A stretch of 64,000 bases of DNA from Halomonas sp. A40-4 (GTDB lineage: Bacteria; Pseudomonadota; Gammaproteobacteria; Pseudomonadales; Halomonadaceae), in contig NZ_CP065230.1 in assembly GCF_015767635.1 (NCBI RefSeq), forward strand, positions 2,294,001 to 2,358,000, written 5' to 3'. Every line of letters begins with the position of its first letter. Positions within the stretch are counted from its first letter, which is position 1. Shown here one piece after another: positions 1 to 7,876 of the stretch. A model generated the notes under the pieces. The model made no database searches, had not been told where the DNA came from, and worked only from the letters and a program-made list of their open reading frames with translations. The translations under genes and the position numbers were made by a program.

Positions 1-53
1 CGGGGTAGTTTATAGACGCCCTTGAGCTGACGCAACCGCCAAACTCAAGGCCA

Positions 54-797
54 TCAACGCATATTCATGCCGCCGTTGACATGCAGTGTCTCGCCGGTGA
101 TGTATCCTGCCGCATCACTGGCCAGAAATCCCACGGCAGCGGCAATTTCATCCGGAGAACCCAGGCGCGCCAACGGAATCTGCTTGAGCAGCATGTCGTG
201 CTGCGCTTCCGGTAGCGCTTCGGTCATGTCGGTGGCGATAAACCCCGGCGCCACCGAGTTGACCGTAATGGCACGCGAGGCAACCTCACGGGCCAGCGCT
301 CGGCTAAAGCCTTCCATGCCAGCCTTGGCCGCCGCGTAGTTAGTCTGGCCCAAGTTGCCCATGGTCGCCACCACGGAGCTGATCGACACAATACGCCCAA
401 AACGCGCCTTGGTCATCCCTCGCAGGCACGCTTTGCTGACCCGGTAGACAGACTTGAGATTGGTATCCATCACCGAGTCCCATTCGTCTTCCTTCATGCG
501 CATCAAGAGATTATCGCGCGTGATACCGGCATTGTTGACCAGAATAGTCGGCGCGGCAAACCGTTCAGCAATGGTTTTCAAGACATCATCGATGCTCGCC
601 TGATCGGTGACATCAAGGCATAAGCCAGCCCCTTCAATGCCCTGATCTGCGAAGTCAGCGTCAATGTTGGCTGCACCAGCTTCGCTGGTCGCGGTACCAA
701 CGACAATACGTCCCTGGCGGCTCAGTTCGTAAGCGACTGCCCGGCCGATGCCACGACTGGCACCCGTAACAAGCGCAACTCTACGTTCTTGGGTCAT
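54..797 (-). CDS. fabG: 3-oxoacyl-ACP reductase FabG
   Basis: NADPH-dependent reduction of 3-oxoacyl-ACP in type II fatty acid elongation, in the cytoplasm. The 247-residue product is a classic short-chain dehydrogenase. The cofactor motif TGASRGIG is at residues 11-18 and NNAG at 88-91. The catalytic set is Ser141, Tyr154 and Lys158 (YxxxK), and the C-terminus ends GGMNMR as FabG proteins do. Length matches the family. The ATG is preceded by an AAAGG-type ribosome site. It is the last gene of the yceD-rpmF-plsX-fabD-fabG run inside the window; acpP would be expected just beyond position 1. A 7-bp inverted repeat (CCTTGAG/CTCAAGG, about 22-52) lies in the 53 bp downstream. Confidence 0.97.
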   Translation of the reverse strand: MTQERRVALVTGASRGIGRAVAYELSRQGRIVVGTATSEAGAANIDADFADQGIEGAGLCLDVTDQASIDDVLKTIAERFAAPTILVNNAGITRDNLLMRMKEDEWDSVMDTNLKSVYRVSKACLRGMTKARFGRIVSISSVVATMGNLGQTNYAAAKAGMEGFSRALAREVASRAITVNSVAPGFIATDMTEALPEAQHDMLLKQIPLARLGSPDEIAAAVGFLASDAAGYITGETLHVNGGMNMR

Positions 798-852
798 AAG
801 GTACTGCCTTTCACCATGTAAATAAGCAAGGATAGCGGAAAATCACCACTTA

Positions 853-1812
853 TCATGCATCATCCGCCAACGCGTCGCGAGCCAACTCAAGCGCGGCATC
901 CAAGCTATCGGGATCGTTGACCGCCAGACTTTTACTGCCACGCACAATACGCTTATTCAAGCCGGTCAGCACTTTACCCGGGCCACACTCGATGAACACG
1001 TTTGCTCCCTGGGCGGCCATTGTTTCGACACAGTCGCTCCAGCGCACAGGCTGATAAAGCTGTTCAATCAGTCGCGTGCGCAGCGTATCGACGTCAGCAT
1101 GCGCCTCGGCGTCTACGTTTTGAATGACCGTGTAGCGCGGCGGACGCAGTTCGATTTCCTGCATCGCTGCCGCCAGGCGGTCTGCCGCAGGGCGCATGAG
1201 GTCGCAGTGCGAAGGCACGGAAACCGGGAGCGGCATCGCCCGCTTGGCGCCCGCTTCCTGACACGCCACAATCGCCCGCTCAACGGCCGCTTTGCCGCCC
1301 GCAATCACTACCTGGCCCGGGGCATTGTAGTTGACAGCTGAAACGACGTCCCCTTGCGCTGCGTTGGCACAGGCGGCCTCCACAGACGCGTTATCGAGGC
1401 CCAGAATGGCGGCCATACCGCCTTCTCCCGCTGGCACTGCGTGCTGCATGGCCTCACCGCGAAGACGAACCAATTTAACGCCCTCGGCAAATCCAAGCAC
1501 ACCTGCGCATACCATGGCGCTGTATTCACCCAGGCTGTGCCCGGCCATGACCGTCGGGCGCGGCCCTTCCAGCTCTTGCCAGACGCGCCATATCGCTATA
1601 CTGGCGGACAGCAACGCTGGCTGAGTGCATTCGGTAGCATTTAGCGAGGCATCTGGCCCCTCTTGCACGACTTTCCACAAGTCGTAGCGTAACGCATCCG
1701 ATGCTTCCTCAAAGGTCGTTCCCACCACGCTGTAACGCTCGGCAAGCTCGCGCAGCATTCCAAGCTGCTGAGAGCCCTGCCCGGGGAAAATGAGGGCAAG
1801 GGGTTGAGACAT
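853..1812 (-). CDS. fabD: Malonyl-CoA:ACP transacylase FabD
   Basis: Transfers malonate from CoA to acyl carrier protein, supplying the extender unit for fatty acid synthesis. The frame is open upstream to 1908, but the family N-terminus (FPGQGSQ, residues 9-15) and an AGGTGAAC ribosome site place the start at the ATG at 1812, giving 319 residues. The nucleophile is Ser93 in GHSLG, and a conserved catalytic His lies in VPSHC near residue 203. It sits between plsX and fabG. In E. coli fabH lies between plsX and fabD; here that space is 132 bp of non-coding DNA rich in inverted repeats. Confidence 0.96.
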   Translation of the reverse strand: MSQPLALIFPGQGSQQLGMLRELAERYSVVGTTFEEASDALRYDLWKVVQEGPDASLNATECTQPALLSASIAIWRVWQELEGPRPTVMAGHSLGEYSAMVCAGVLGFAEGVKLVRLRGEAMQHAVPAGEGGMAAILGLDNASVEAACANAAQGDVVSAVNYNAPGQVVIAGGKAAVERAIVACQEAGAKRAMPLPVSVPSHCDLMRPAADRLAAAMQEIELRPPRYTVIQNVDAEAHADVDTLRTRLIEQLYQPVRWSDCVETMAAQGANVFIECGPGKVLTGLNKRIVRGSKSLAVNDPDSLDAALELARDALADDA

Positions 1813-1841
1813 GTCGTTCACCTTTGCTCTTGTAGGCATTT

Positions 1842-1929
1842 GCTCAATTGAGCGATAGACGCGGTTATGGGCACATCCTGCTGCTCGCCATAACCCGCTA
1901 ACCTGCAATGCAGTGACATCATCACTGCA
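1842..1929. repeat. Cluster of inverted repeats between plsX and fabD
   Basis: Three dyads fall in the 132-bp gap. GCTCAATTGAGC is a perfect 12-bp palindrome at 1842-1853. GGTTATGG at 1863-1870 pairs with CCATAACC at 1888-1895. TGCAGTG at 1909-1915 pairs with CACTGCA at 1923-1929 across a 7-nt loop. None is followed by a T-run in the reading direction of the operon, so none looks like a standard terminator. They could be an operator, an mRNA processing site or a leader structure for fabD. Function is unknown. Confidence 0.5.
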
Positions 1930-1944
1930 CCATTAAAAAAGTCG

Positions 1945-2967
1945 CTACTCATTGAAAGACCAGCGCTTGGCAAGCCGCTCGGGCAGGTTGTGCTCAACCT
2001 CCTGCATCGCGCGGCGAATGGCATAGTAAAAACCATCTGCACGGGTACCTCCATGGCTTTTCACCACGATTCCCTGCAAGCCTAGTAAACTGGCGCCGTT
2101 GTAGCGTACCGGATCCAGCTCTTGTTTTAAGTGCTTTAACTCGGGCTTGGCAACCCAGCTCGCCAGGCGCCCTCTCAGGCGTGACGCAAACGCCAGCTGC
2201 ACCCGCTCGACCAGCATACCCGCCAAACCCTCGCTTGCCTTGAGCACGGCGTTGCCCGCAAAACCATCACAGACAATCACATCCAGTTCGCCTTGGAAGA
2301 TATCGCCGCCCTCAGCATAACCAAGGTAGTCAAATGGCAAGCTGTCCGCCGATTCTTGAAGCAATCTATCGGCTTCGCGCACGCTGGCACTCCCTTTGGT
2401 TGACTCGGCACCAACGTTGAGCAACGCCACGCGAGGGCGCGCGATACCGTCCACCTGCTCTGCCATTGCTGCACCAATCAGGGCAAACTCGACCAGGCGG
2501 CTCGCCGGCGAATCAACATTAGCGCCCAGATCCAGCAGATAGCAGCGCCGCCCGCAGCGCGCCGGAATAGCCGTGCTGATAGCCGGACGCGACATACCCG
2601 TCAGCATACCCAGCTCTCGGCGGGCCAACGCTACCAGGGCGGCCGTATTGCCAACGCTGACACCCGCCTGGGCATCGCCTTTGGCCAGGCAGCGTAGCAT
2701 TTGCGCCATACTGGTCGACTGCCCGCGACGCAACGCCCAGGCAGCCGTCGCCGTCGTCGCAACGCTATCAGCCACATCGTGGACCGCTATACGTGACGTT
2801 GCCGCAGCCAAAGGCCGCGGCAAACGCGAGAGCTCAGCACTGATATGCTGATGCGGACCAAACAGAACAAGCTCTAGACCAGGGGTATCGATAACAGCCC
2901 TGGCAGCCCCTTCAATCAGCGCGTGAGGGCCTTCATCGCCCCCCATCACATCAATTGCTAGGCGCAC
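1945..2967 (-). CDS. plsX: Phosphate acyltransferase PlsX
   Basis: Makes acyl-phosphate from acyl-ACP, the first step feeding PlsY in phosphatidic acid synthesis; a peripheral membrane enzyme. The 340-residue product starts with the family signature IDVMGGDEGP (residues 5-14) and matches the usual length of about 340. The start codon is GTG (minus strand, 2967-2965); no in-frame ATG precedes the conserved N-terminus. It lies 42 bp downstream of rpmF, as in most gammaproteobacteria. The expected next gene, fabH, is absent. Confidence 0.96.
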   Translation of the reverse strand: MRLAIDVMGGDEGPHALIEGAARAVIDTPGLELVLFGPHQHISAELSRLPRPLAAATSRIAVHDVADSVATTATAAWALRRGQSTSMAQMLRCLAKGDAQAGVSVGNTAALVALARRELGMLTGMSRPAISTAIPARCGRRCYLLDLGANVDSPASRLVEFALIGAAMAEQVDGIARPRVALLNVGAESTKGSASVREADRLLQESADSLPFDYLGYAEGGDIFQGELDVIVCDGFAGNAVLKASEGLAGMLVERVQLAFASRLRGRLASWVAKPELKHLKQELDPVRYNGASLLGLQGIVVKSHGGTRADGFYYAIRRAMQEVEHNLPERLAKRWSFNE

Positions 2968-3009
2968 AAAGCACCCATTCGTTTAGTCGTATCGACCGGC
3001 AAAGACGCT

Positions 3010-3180
3010 TTACGCGTCAACCACCTTGCGACCGCGATAGAAACCATCCGGCGAAACGTGGTGACGCAGGTGGGTGGTGCCGGTTTCTTTGTCTTGAGAC
3101 AGCGTCGGAGCGGTCAAGGCATCGTGGCTACGACGCATACCGCGCTTGGAACGAGTTTTACGGTTCTTTTGAACTGCCAT
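3010..3180 (-). CDS. rpmF: 50S ribosomal protein L32
   Basis: A small basic ribosomal protein of the large subunit. Translating the minus strand from the ATG at 3180 gives 56 residues beginning [20 protein letters not shown] and ending GRKVVDA before TAA, a clear L32 sequence. It has no cysteines, so it is the zinc-free form. It lies between yceD and plsX in the classical yceD-rpmF-plsX order and is presumably transcribed from the promoter ahead of yceD. Confidence 0.97.
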   Translation of the reverse strand: MAVQKNRKTRSKRGMRRSHDALTAPTLSQDKETGTTHLRHHVSPDGFYRGRKVVDA

Positions 3181-3214
3181 GGGATTACTCCAGGGTCTGT
3201 CGGATTATGGGTGC

Positions 3215-3742
3215 TTACTTCTTGCCTTTCAGCGTGCTAAGCACCGCGAAAGGATTGGCGGGGGCTTCTTCCTGCTCCCCACCTTCTGTCTTGCTGACCA
3301 GTTGCTCTGCCGAAACGTGGCAATCTGCTTCGTCGTGGTAGACCACTTGAGGCAGACTGAGGATTAATTCATCCTCGACGACCGTCAGCAAGTCCAGCTG
3401 TTCATGTTCCACCAGCACCGGTTCATGACTGGCTGGCAGCTCTCCGGCCAGGCTTTCATCGGCGACCATCCCTAATAGAAAATCGCTGGTGACGTGCTGG
3501 CTGAGCGGCTCCAGACATCGGCGGCAAGGAAGGGCCAGTGTTGCTTGCATATGACCACGAATTTCACGTCGCCCCTGAGCATCAACACCAAATTCGAGCA
3601 CGACGTGACAGTCACCCGATTGGAGTCCGGCTTCTTCGGCGAGGCGTGGCAGCTTATCAAGCGCTACCAGGCCTTCGAGTCGTTCGCGGCGGGCTGCAAG
3701 CTTATAAGGCTCAACCCGGCTGGGGAGTTGTGAGGTCAACAT
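3215..3742 (-). CDS. yceD: YceD / DUF177 family protein
   Basis: Member of the YceD (DUF177) family, linked to 23S rRNA accumulation in bacteria and plants; the exact biochemical role is not settled. The 175-residue product has the family's single CxxC (PCRRC) in the middle and the C-terminal motif NPFAVLSTLKGKK. The frame is open to 3868, but homology (MLTSQLPSRVEPYKL) sets the start at 3742. No Shine-Dalgarno precedes that ATG. A consensus promoter ends only about 10 nt upstream, so the mRNA may be almost leaderless. It heads the rpmF-plsX-fab operon. Confidence 0.93.
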   Translation of the reverse strand: MLTSQLPSRVEPYKLAARRERLEGLVALDKLPRLAEEAGLQSGDCHVVLEFGVDAQGRREIRGHMQATLALPCRRCLEPLSQHVTSDFLLGMVADESLAGELPASHEPVLVEHEQLDLLTVVEDELILSLPQVVYHDEADCHVSAEQLVSKTEGGEQEEAPANPFAVLSTLKGKK

Positions 3743-3751
3743 AGGCGCGCA

Positions 3752-3780
3752 ATGATAGGCACTCCCCATGCTGGTGTCAA
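3752..3780 (-). promoter_or_regulatory. Sigma-70 promoter of yceD-rpmF-plsX operon
   Basis: Minus-strand TTGACA (3780-3775), a 17-bp spacer, then TATCAT (3757-3752): a perfect -35 and a 5/6 -10 at ideal spacing. The predicted start of transcription (about 3746-3744) lies 2-4 nt from the yceD ATG at 3742, implying a leaderless or near-leaderless message. It sits in the 155-bp divergent space between yceD and maf. Confidence 0.72.
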
Positions 3781-3897
3781 AGCCAAGGGCATAATTCTTT
3801 GTGGTCGCGCGATAGGATAAGGCCCAAGTTTCGGTAAACTGGGCATCCATCAGGCCCATTGACCGCAAAAGCCACTTACCTTACGAAGGAAAAACGC

Positions 3898-4512
3898 ATG
3901 TCTAACGCAACACCTGCGCTGGTGCTGGCTTCAAGCTCGCGTTCGCGCCGCGCACTGCTCGACCGACTGCAATTGCCTTATCAATGCTGTTCGCCCGACA
4001 TTGACGAAACACCGCAAATGGGTGAAACGCCGCAGCGGTTGGTGCATCGCCTGGCGTTAAGCAAAGCCAACGCCGTGGCTGACCGGTTTAACGACCACTT
4101 GATCATCGGCTCTGACCAGATTGCCGTCTTCGAGGGCGACATCCTGGGCAAGCCGCACACCAGCGAGCGCGCCGAACACAATCTCAACCGCTTTTCCGGT
4201 CAACGGGTGACCTTCCTTACCGGCTTAGCCCTGCTTGACACCCGACACCAATCTCACAGGGTCCACGTGGAGCCCTTCGAGGTTGTCTTCCGACAGCTGA
4301 GCCAAGAGGAAATAAGCGTTTACGTCGCTAAAGAGCAGCCGCTTGATAGCGCTGGAAGCTTTCGCATGGAGGGTCTGGGCATCGCGCTGTTCGAACGCCT
4401 TGAGGGACGCGATCCCAACGCCCTGATGGGGTTACCCTTGATCGCCCTTTGCGACATGCTACGCCAAGCGGGCCTCGACCCGCTTGGCGCCAACCTTCTT
4501 CAGGGTGACTGA
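3898..4512 (+). CDS. Maf family nucleotide pyrophosphatase (YceF-like)
   Basis: Maf proteins hydrolyse non-canonical or methylated nucleoside triphosphates; the YceF branch, typically next to yceD-rpmF, prefers 7-methyl-GTP. The 204-residue product opens with LVLASSSRSRRALL (residues 6-19), the Maf signature, with SDQIA in the active-site region. The start is the ATG at 3898 behind GAAGGA; the frame extends upstream but without a better site. Divergent from yceD. Its last 13 bp overlap the end of sppA tail-to-tail. Confidence 0.93.
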   Translation: MSNATPALVLASSSRSRRALLDRLQLPYQCCSPDIDETPQMGETPQRLVHRLALSKANAVADRFNDHLIIGSDQIAVFEGDILGKPHTSERAEHNLNRFSGQRVTFLTGLALLDTRHQSHRVHVEPFEVVFRQLSQEEISVYVAKEQPLDSAGSFRMEGLGIALFERLEGRDPNALMGLPLIALCDMLRQAGLDPLGANLLQGD

Positions 4513-5609
4513 AAGCGCAGCGGCGAAGGGGATGTATCGACCCCCAGCAGTTGAGCGGCCGTCTGAGTGAAGCGCCGGGTCAGCCGATCAAACGGATCCA
4601 GGCTCGGCGTGTAGTTTTGCCACTCAGCCTCATCGCTGTACTCACGGGCAACATCATCGATACTACCCAACTGGTCGACCAACCCCAGCGTCTGGGCCTG
4701 CGCACCACTCCAGACAAGGCCACTGAACAAATCGTCGTTATCGCTCAAGCGATCTCCGCGTCCCGCTTTTACATCATCAATAAACTGCTGGTGGGTGCTT
4801 TCGAGTACGCTCTGCCAAAACGCCTCATCTTCCTCATCAAAGGGCTGAAAAGGATCCAGAAACGCCTTGTTATCACCTGCCGTCAACACCCGCCGCTCGA
4901 TGCCCACGCGGTCAATGGCCTCTTCCAGGCCAAAACCGGCGTATATAACGCCAATCGAACCGACCAGACTCACCGGGGATGCGACGATGTCATCAGCCGC
5001 CGCCGCTATGTAATAAGCACCACTGGCACCAATATCTTCAATGACGGCCACAATGGGTTTATCGCCCGACTCCCGTAACCGCATGATTTCCGAATAAATG
5101 CGCTGTGACTGCACAGGACTGCCGCCCGGGCTGTTGATATGCAGCACAATGGCCTCGGCGCTATCGGCGTCCCAGGCGTTGCGCAGCCCTTCAATGATAC
5201 GTTCAGCATTGGCTGGCGCGTCCGCGGCGATCACGCCGTTAACGTCCACTCTGGCGAGGTGCGCGGCAGCGGGCGTCGCTTCCGACGGGGCATAGAAACG
5301 GTATATACCCAGCCCCAGCGCCACCGCGAACAGGGTCAGCATCAGCAGACGAAAAAACAGCTTCCAACGACGCGAGCGCCGCTGCTCTGCCAACACGCCG
5401 CCAATCCAGTGATCCATCATCTCGATCTGCGCCAACCGCTGGCGCTCGCGCAGCGTATCAGCGTCGTCACCGGGCTGCCCCGCCTCCTCATTTCCCTTGT
5501 TTGGGGGCACTTCGGGGCCCTGGGTCCAACGATCTGCCATCTTTTGTTGCTCGGACGATGGCGATGCATCGTTGTTCATGTTGCTGCGGGAATCATCATC
5601 CTTCATCAC
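4500..5609 (-). CDS. sppA: Signal peptide peptidase SppA, S49 family
   Basis: Inner-membrane serine protease that degrades cleaved signal peptides. The 369-residue product has an acidic, probably disordered N-terminal cytoplasmic stretch (1-75), one transmembrane segment (about 84-105) and an S49 protease domain. The nucleophile is Ser197 in GASGAYY and the general base is probably Lys249 in GDNKAF. The 52-residue spacing equals that of the Ser/Lys dyad of the short (B. subtilis) SppA class, so this is the single-domain form, not the long E. coli type. Its start directly follows the stop of the phosphatase gene. It converges on maf with a 13-bp overlap. Confidence 0.92.
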   Translation of the reverse strand: MMKDDDSRSNMNNDASPSSEQQKMADRWTQGPEVPPNKGNEEAGQPGDDADTLRERQRLAQIEMMDHWIGGVLAEQRRSRRWKLFFRLLMLTLFAVALGLGIYRFYAPSEATPAAAHLARVDVNGVIAADAPANAERIIEGLRNAWDADSAEAIVLHINSPGGSPVQSQRIYSEIMRLRESGDKPIVAVIEDIGASGAYYIAAAADDIVASPVSLVGSIGVIYAGFGLEEAIDRVGIERRVLTAGDNKAFLDPFQPFDEEDEAFWQSVLESTHQQFIDDVKAGRGDRLSDNDDLFSGLVWSGAQAQTLGLVDQLGSIDDVAREYSDEAEWQNYTPSLDPFDRLTRRFTQTAAQLLGVDTSPSPLRFQSP

Positions 5610-6260
5610 TTACCCCTGTAGCCAGGTAAAAAGTTCATCAACGCTGTGCACGATCTCATGCGGCTGGCTAGCCGCCAGGCGCTCAGGGGAATGAACGCCA
5701 TAACTGACGCCGACGCGAGGCATACCGAGCGATCGAGCCATTTCCAGATCATACTCGGTATCCCCCACCATGACCGCCCGCTCAGCAGGTACCGATAGCT
5801 CGTCGAGCAATTCCTGCAGCATTTGCGGGTGAGGCTTGGAACGTGTTTCGTCGGCAGTGCGGCTGGCGTGAAACCAGTCGAGGCTACCCGTCTCCTGGAA
5901 AATCCGGTCCAGACCACGGCGACTTTTGCCTGTCGCGACCGCCAGTCGCTGCGCCTCATTTAGCCGAAGGCGCGCCAAATGATCTTCCACACCAGCGAAA
6001 AATCGCATGGGAGTGGTATCCACATGCACAAATTGATGCGCGTAGCCTTGGCGGAGACGCTCGGCCTGCTCTGGCGATATACCCGGGCAAAGCGTTTCAA
6101 TGGCTTCAGGCAATCCCAGACCGATGATGTTCTCGATATCCGCCTGTGGAAGCGTACCCAATCCCGCTTCGATACCCGCCGTCTGCATGCACGACACGAT
6201 ACGCGGCACCGAATCCATCAGCGTACCGTCCCAATCAAAGATGACCAGTTCATAGCGCAT
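5610..6260 (-). CDS. HAD-superfamily phosphatase, Gph-like
   Basis: A 216-residue HAD hydrolase. Motif I is DWDGT at residues 9-13 (nucleophile Asp9, acid Asp11). Motif II is the Thr in VATGKSRRG, the lysine motif is SKPHP, and motif IV is VGDTEYDLEMA. The small alpha-helical cap between motifs I and II is of the phosphoglycolate phosphatase type. It lies directly between rluC and sppA, an arrangement I recall for pseudomonads and relatives. The substrate cannot be read from sequence; phosphoglycolate or another small phosphate ester is possible. It is 9 bp downstream of rluC and very likely cotranscribed. Confidence 0.88.
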   Translation of the reverse strand: MRYELVIFDWDGTLMDSVPRIVSCMQTAGIEAGLGTLPQADIENIIGLGLPEAIETLCPGISPEQAERLRQGYAHQFVHVDTTPMRFFAGVEDHLARLRLNEAQRLAVATGKSRRGLDRIFQETGSLDWFHASRTADETRSKPHPQMLQELLDELSVPAERAVMVGDTEYDLEMARSLGMPRVGVSYGVHSPERLAASQPHEIVHSVDELFTWLQG

Positions 6261-6269
6261 GGGAACTCC

Positions 6270-7211
6270 TTATCGGCGCACGCGATTAAGTGTGTCTTCC
6301 AGCGCCTCAGGCAGCGGCGCCTTGACCGTTACAGGACGTCCATTGGAAGGCTCAGGAAAGGTCAGTGCGCGGGCATGCAAAAATAGTCGGCCAAGCCCGA
6401 GCTGCTTGGTAAGCAGGCCGCTCTCTCGATTGGCATACTTGTCATCCCCGAGCAGCGCGTGACCGGCATGCGCGGCATGCACACGGATTTGATGCGTCCG
6501 CCCGGTCACCGGCTCGGCCTCGATAAGCGTGGCTTTTTCAAACGTCTCGACAACCGCGAAGTGCGTGCGCGACACCTTACCATCGGGATCCACCCTGACA
6601 CGCCGCTCGCCGTTGCCCGCGTCATAGCGATCCAGACGGGCGCTTTCGTAGGTCTTACGTGCCGGCCAGCGGCCTGCCACCAGCGCCAGATAGCGCTTGT
6701 CCATGCCGTGCTTTTTCAGTGACTCGTTCAGGGTGACAAGCGCATCGCGGGATTTGGCCAGCAGCAGGCAGCCCGAGGTATCGCGGTCCAAACGGTGCAC
6801 CAGTTCTAAAAACGTCAGGTCGTCGCGCACCTGACGAAGCGCCTCGATCAGGCCGATTTTAACCCCACTGCCGCCATGGACGGCGAGCCCTGACGGCTTA
6901 TTGAGCACCATCCAGTCCGGCCCCTCCATAATGACGCTGCCGACAAGCAGATCACGCAAATTATCGCTGACTTCCTTGACCGCCTCGCGGGGCGCCAGAC
7001 GAAGCGGTGGAATGCGCACCAGGTCGCCCGGCTGAAGCCGGTAATCGACCTTGATGCGTTTTTTATTCACTCGCACCTCACCCTTGCGCACGATCCGGTA
7101 AATCAACGCACGCGGCGCGCCTTTAAGGCGGGTCATCAAAAAATTATCAATTCGCTGGCCAGATTGTTCCTGGGCAATTTCCACCCACTGTACTTCACGC
7201 CCTTCGGCCAT
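6270..7211 (-). CDS. rluC: 23S rRNA pseudouridine synthase RluC
   Basis: Isomerises uridines 955, 2504 and 2580 (E. coli numbering) of 23S rRNA. The 313-residue product has an N-terminal S4 RNA-binding domain (about 18-80), then the RluA-type catalytic domain with HRLDRDTSG at 139-147, whose HRLD Asp is the nucleophile. Length and the position opposite rne match the gammaproteobacterial arrangement, where rluC and rne are divergent. RluD is similar in length, but the context favours RluC. Confidence 0.93.
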   Translation of the reverse strand: MAEGREVQWVEIAQEQSGQRIDNFLMTRLKGAPRALIYRIVRKGEVRVNKKRIKVDYRLQPGDLVRIPPLRLAPREAVKEVSDNLRDLLVGSVIMEGPDWMVLNKPSGLAVHGGSGVKIGLIEALRQVRDDLTFLELVHRLDRDTSGCLLLAKSRDALVTLNESLKKHGMDKRYLALVAGRWPARKTYESARLDRYDAGNGERRVRVDPDGKVSRTHFAVVETFEKATLIEAEPVTGRTHQIRVHAAHAGHALLGDDKYANRESGLLTKQLGLGRLFLHARALTFPEPSNGRPVTVKAPLPEALEDTLNRVRR

Positions 7212-7276
7212 TGCCGCGCACTCCTGCTGATAGGCTAAAACAACATTCTACCGTAGACCCAACACCAATGCGTCAA

Positions 7277-7305
7277 TTGCTGGTCGTTTGCTTTACTGTT
7301 ATATT
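7277..7305 (+). promoter_or_regulatory. Predicted rne promoter
   Basis: TTGCTG (7277-7282), 17-bp spacer, TATATT (7300-7305) on the plus strand, in an AT-rich patch. Transcription would begin near 7312 and give a leader of about 565 nt before the rne ATG at 7877. Confidence 0.6.
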
Positions 7306-7613
7306 CCAAAGCGCTTACCGGCTGATAGAGATCATTGATAGCATCGCGTTGTCATTAAGCTAATTGATGGTATCAAGATGATGTTTGGCCAGCGCCTGCC
7401 CGACTAACACGCAGGCCGAAGCAAGAGGCGTGGTTCAGTGTACGCATTACCCACCCCTCGCCGTAAAAAAATGCAGTAACTCTGCCGCCCGTTTTCCATA
7501 CGGCAGACAAGATTGTGCCCAACCCTGAACGGTGGGCAATCGCTTAAAACGCCACGTCCTAAGTAGCCAGGCTGAAACGTCACAACGCGCTGCCTGCTTA
7601 AGACGACAAAGTT

Positions 7614-7638
7614 CAACACCGTGCCGATGACGGTGTTG
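7614..7638 (+). promoter_or_regulatory. Perfect 9-bp stem-loop in the rne leader
   Basis: CAACACCGT (7614-7622) pairs exactly with ACGGTGTTG (7630-7638) across the 7-nt loop GCCGATG. It is the strongest hairpin seen in the leader. By analogy with the hairpins in the E. coli rne leader, it may be a site sensed by RNase E for autoregulation; this is inference. Confidence 0.5.
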
Positions 7639-7876
7639 GTGAATCGATGAATGCCAGGTGTTGGCGGTGTCAGCAGGGCCGGATGGACGTGACAGCCACC
7701 GAAACATGTCTTGCCTCCGCCACGTACTCAACGCCTAATTAGCCAGGTCGGCGATCATGCCGTCCTGGTAAAATGCGTCAGCATCGCTATGCGCCGAGCA
7801 CAAGCACGCAGCACCCAGCGGTTCGCCACATCACCCCCAAGGTGGTTCGTCGGCACGCTACGCTATGCGAGACATT

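Larger units (their letters stand above)
7212..7876. other. rluC-rne divergent intergenic region and rne leader
   Basis: 665 bp without a convincing gene. It contains a plus-strand promoter at 7277-7305, then about 565 nt of predicted rne 5' untranslated RNA with several dyads: CTGCCG/CGGCAG at 7482-7505, GCCC/GGGC around 7517-7537, and a perfect 9-bp stem at 7614-7638. E. coli RNase E autoregulates through a 361-nt leader; a similar role is inferred here. Short ORFs in the region (7447-7731 minus, 7711-7911 plus) show no recognisable protein features. Confidence 0.6.

Noticed and set aside
1909..1929. Hairpin after plsX as an intrinsic terminator
   Set aside because: The T-run precedes the stem in the direction of transcription rather than following it, and fabD-fabG continue the operon.
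7447..7731. 94-codon minus-strand ORF in the rluC-rne gap
   Set aside because: No protein features. The region is better explained as rne leader RNA.
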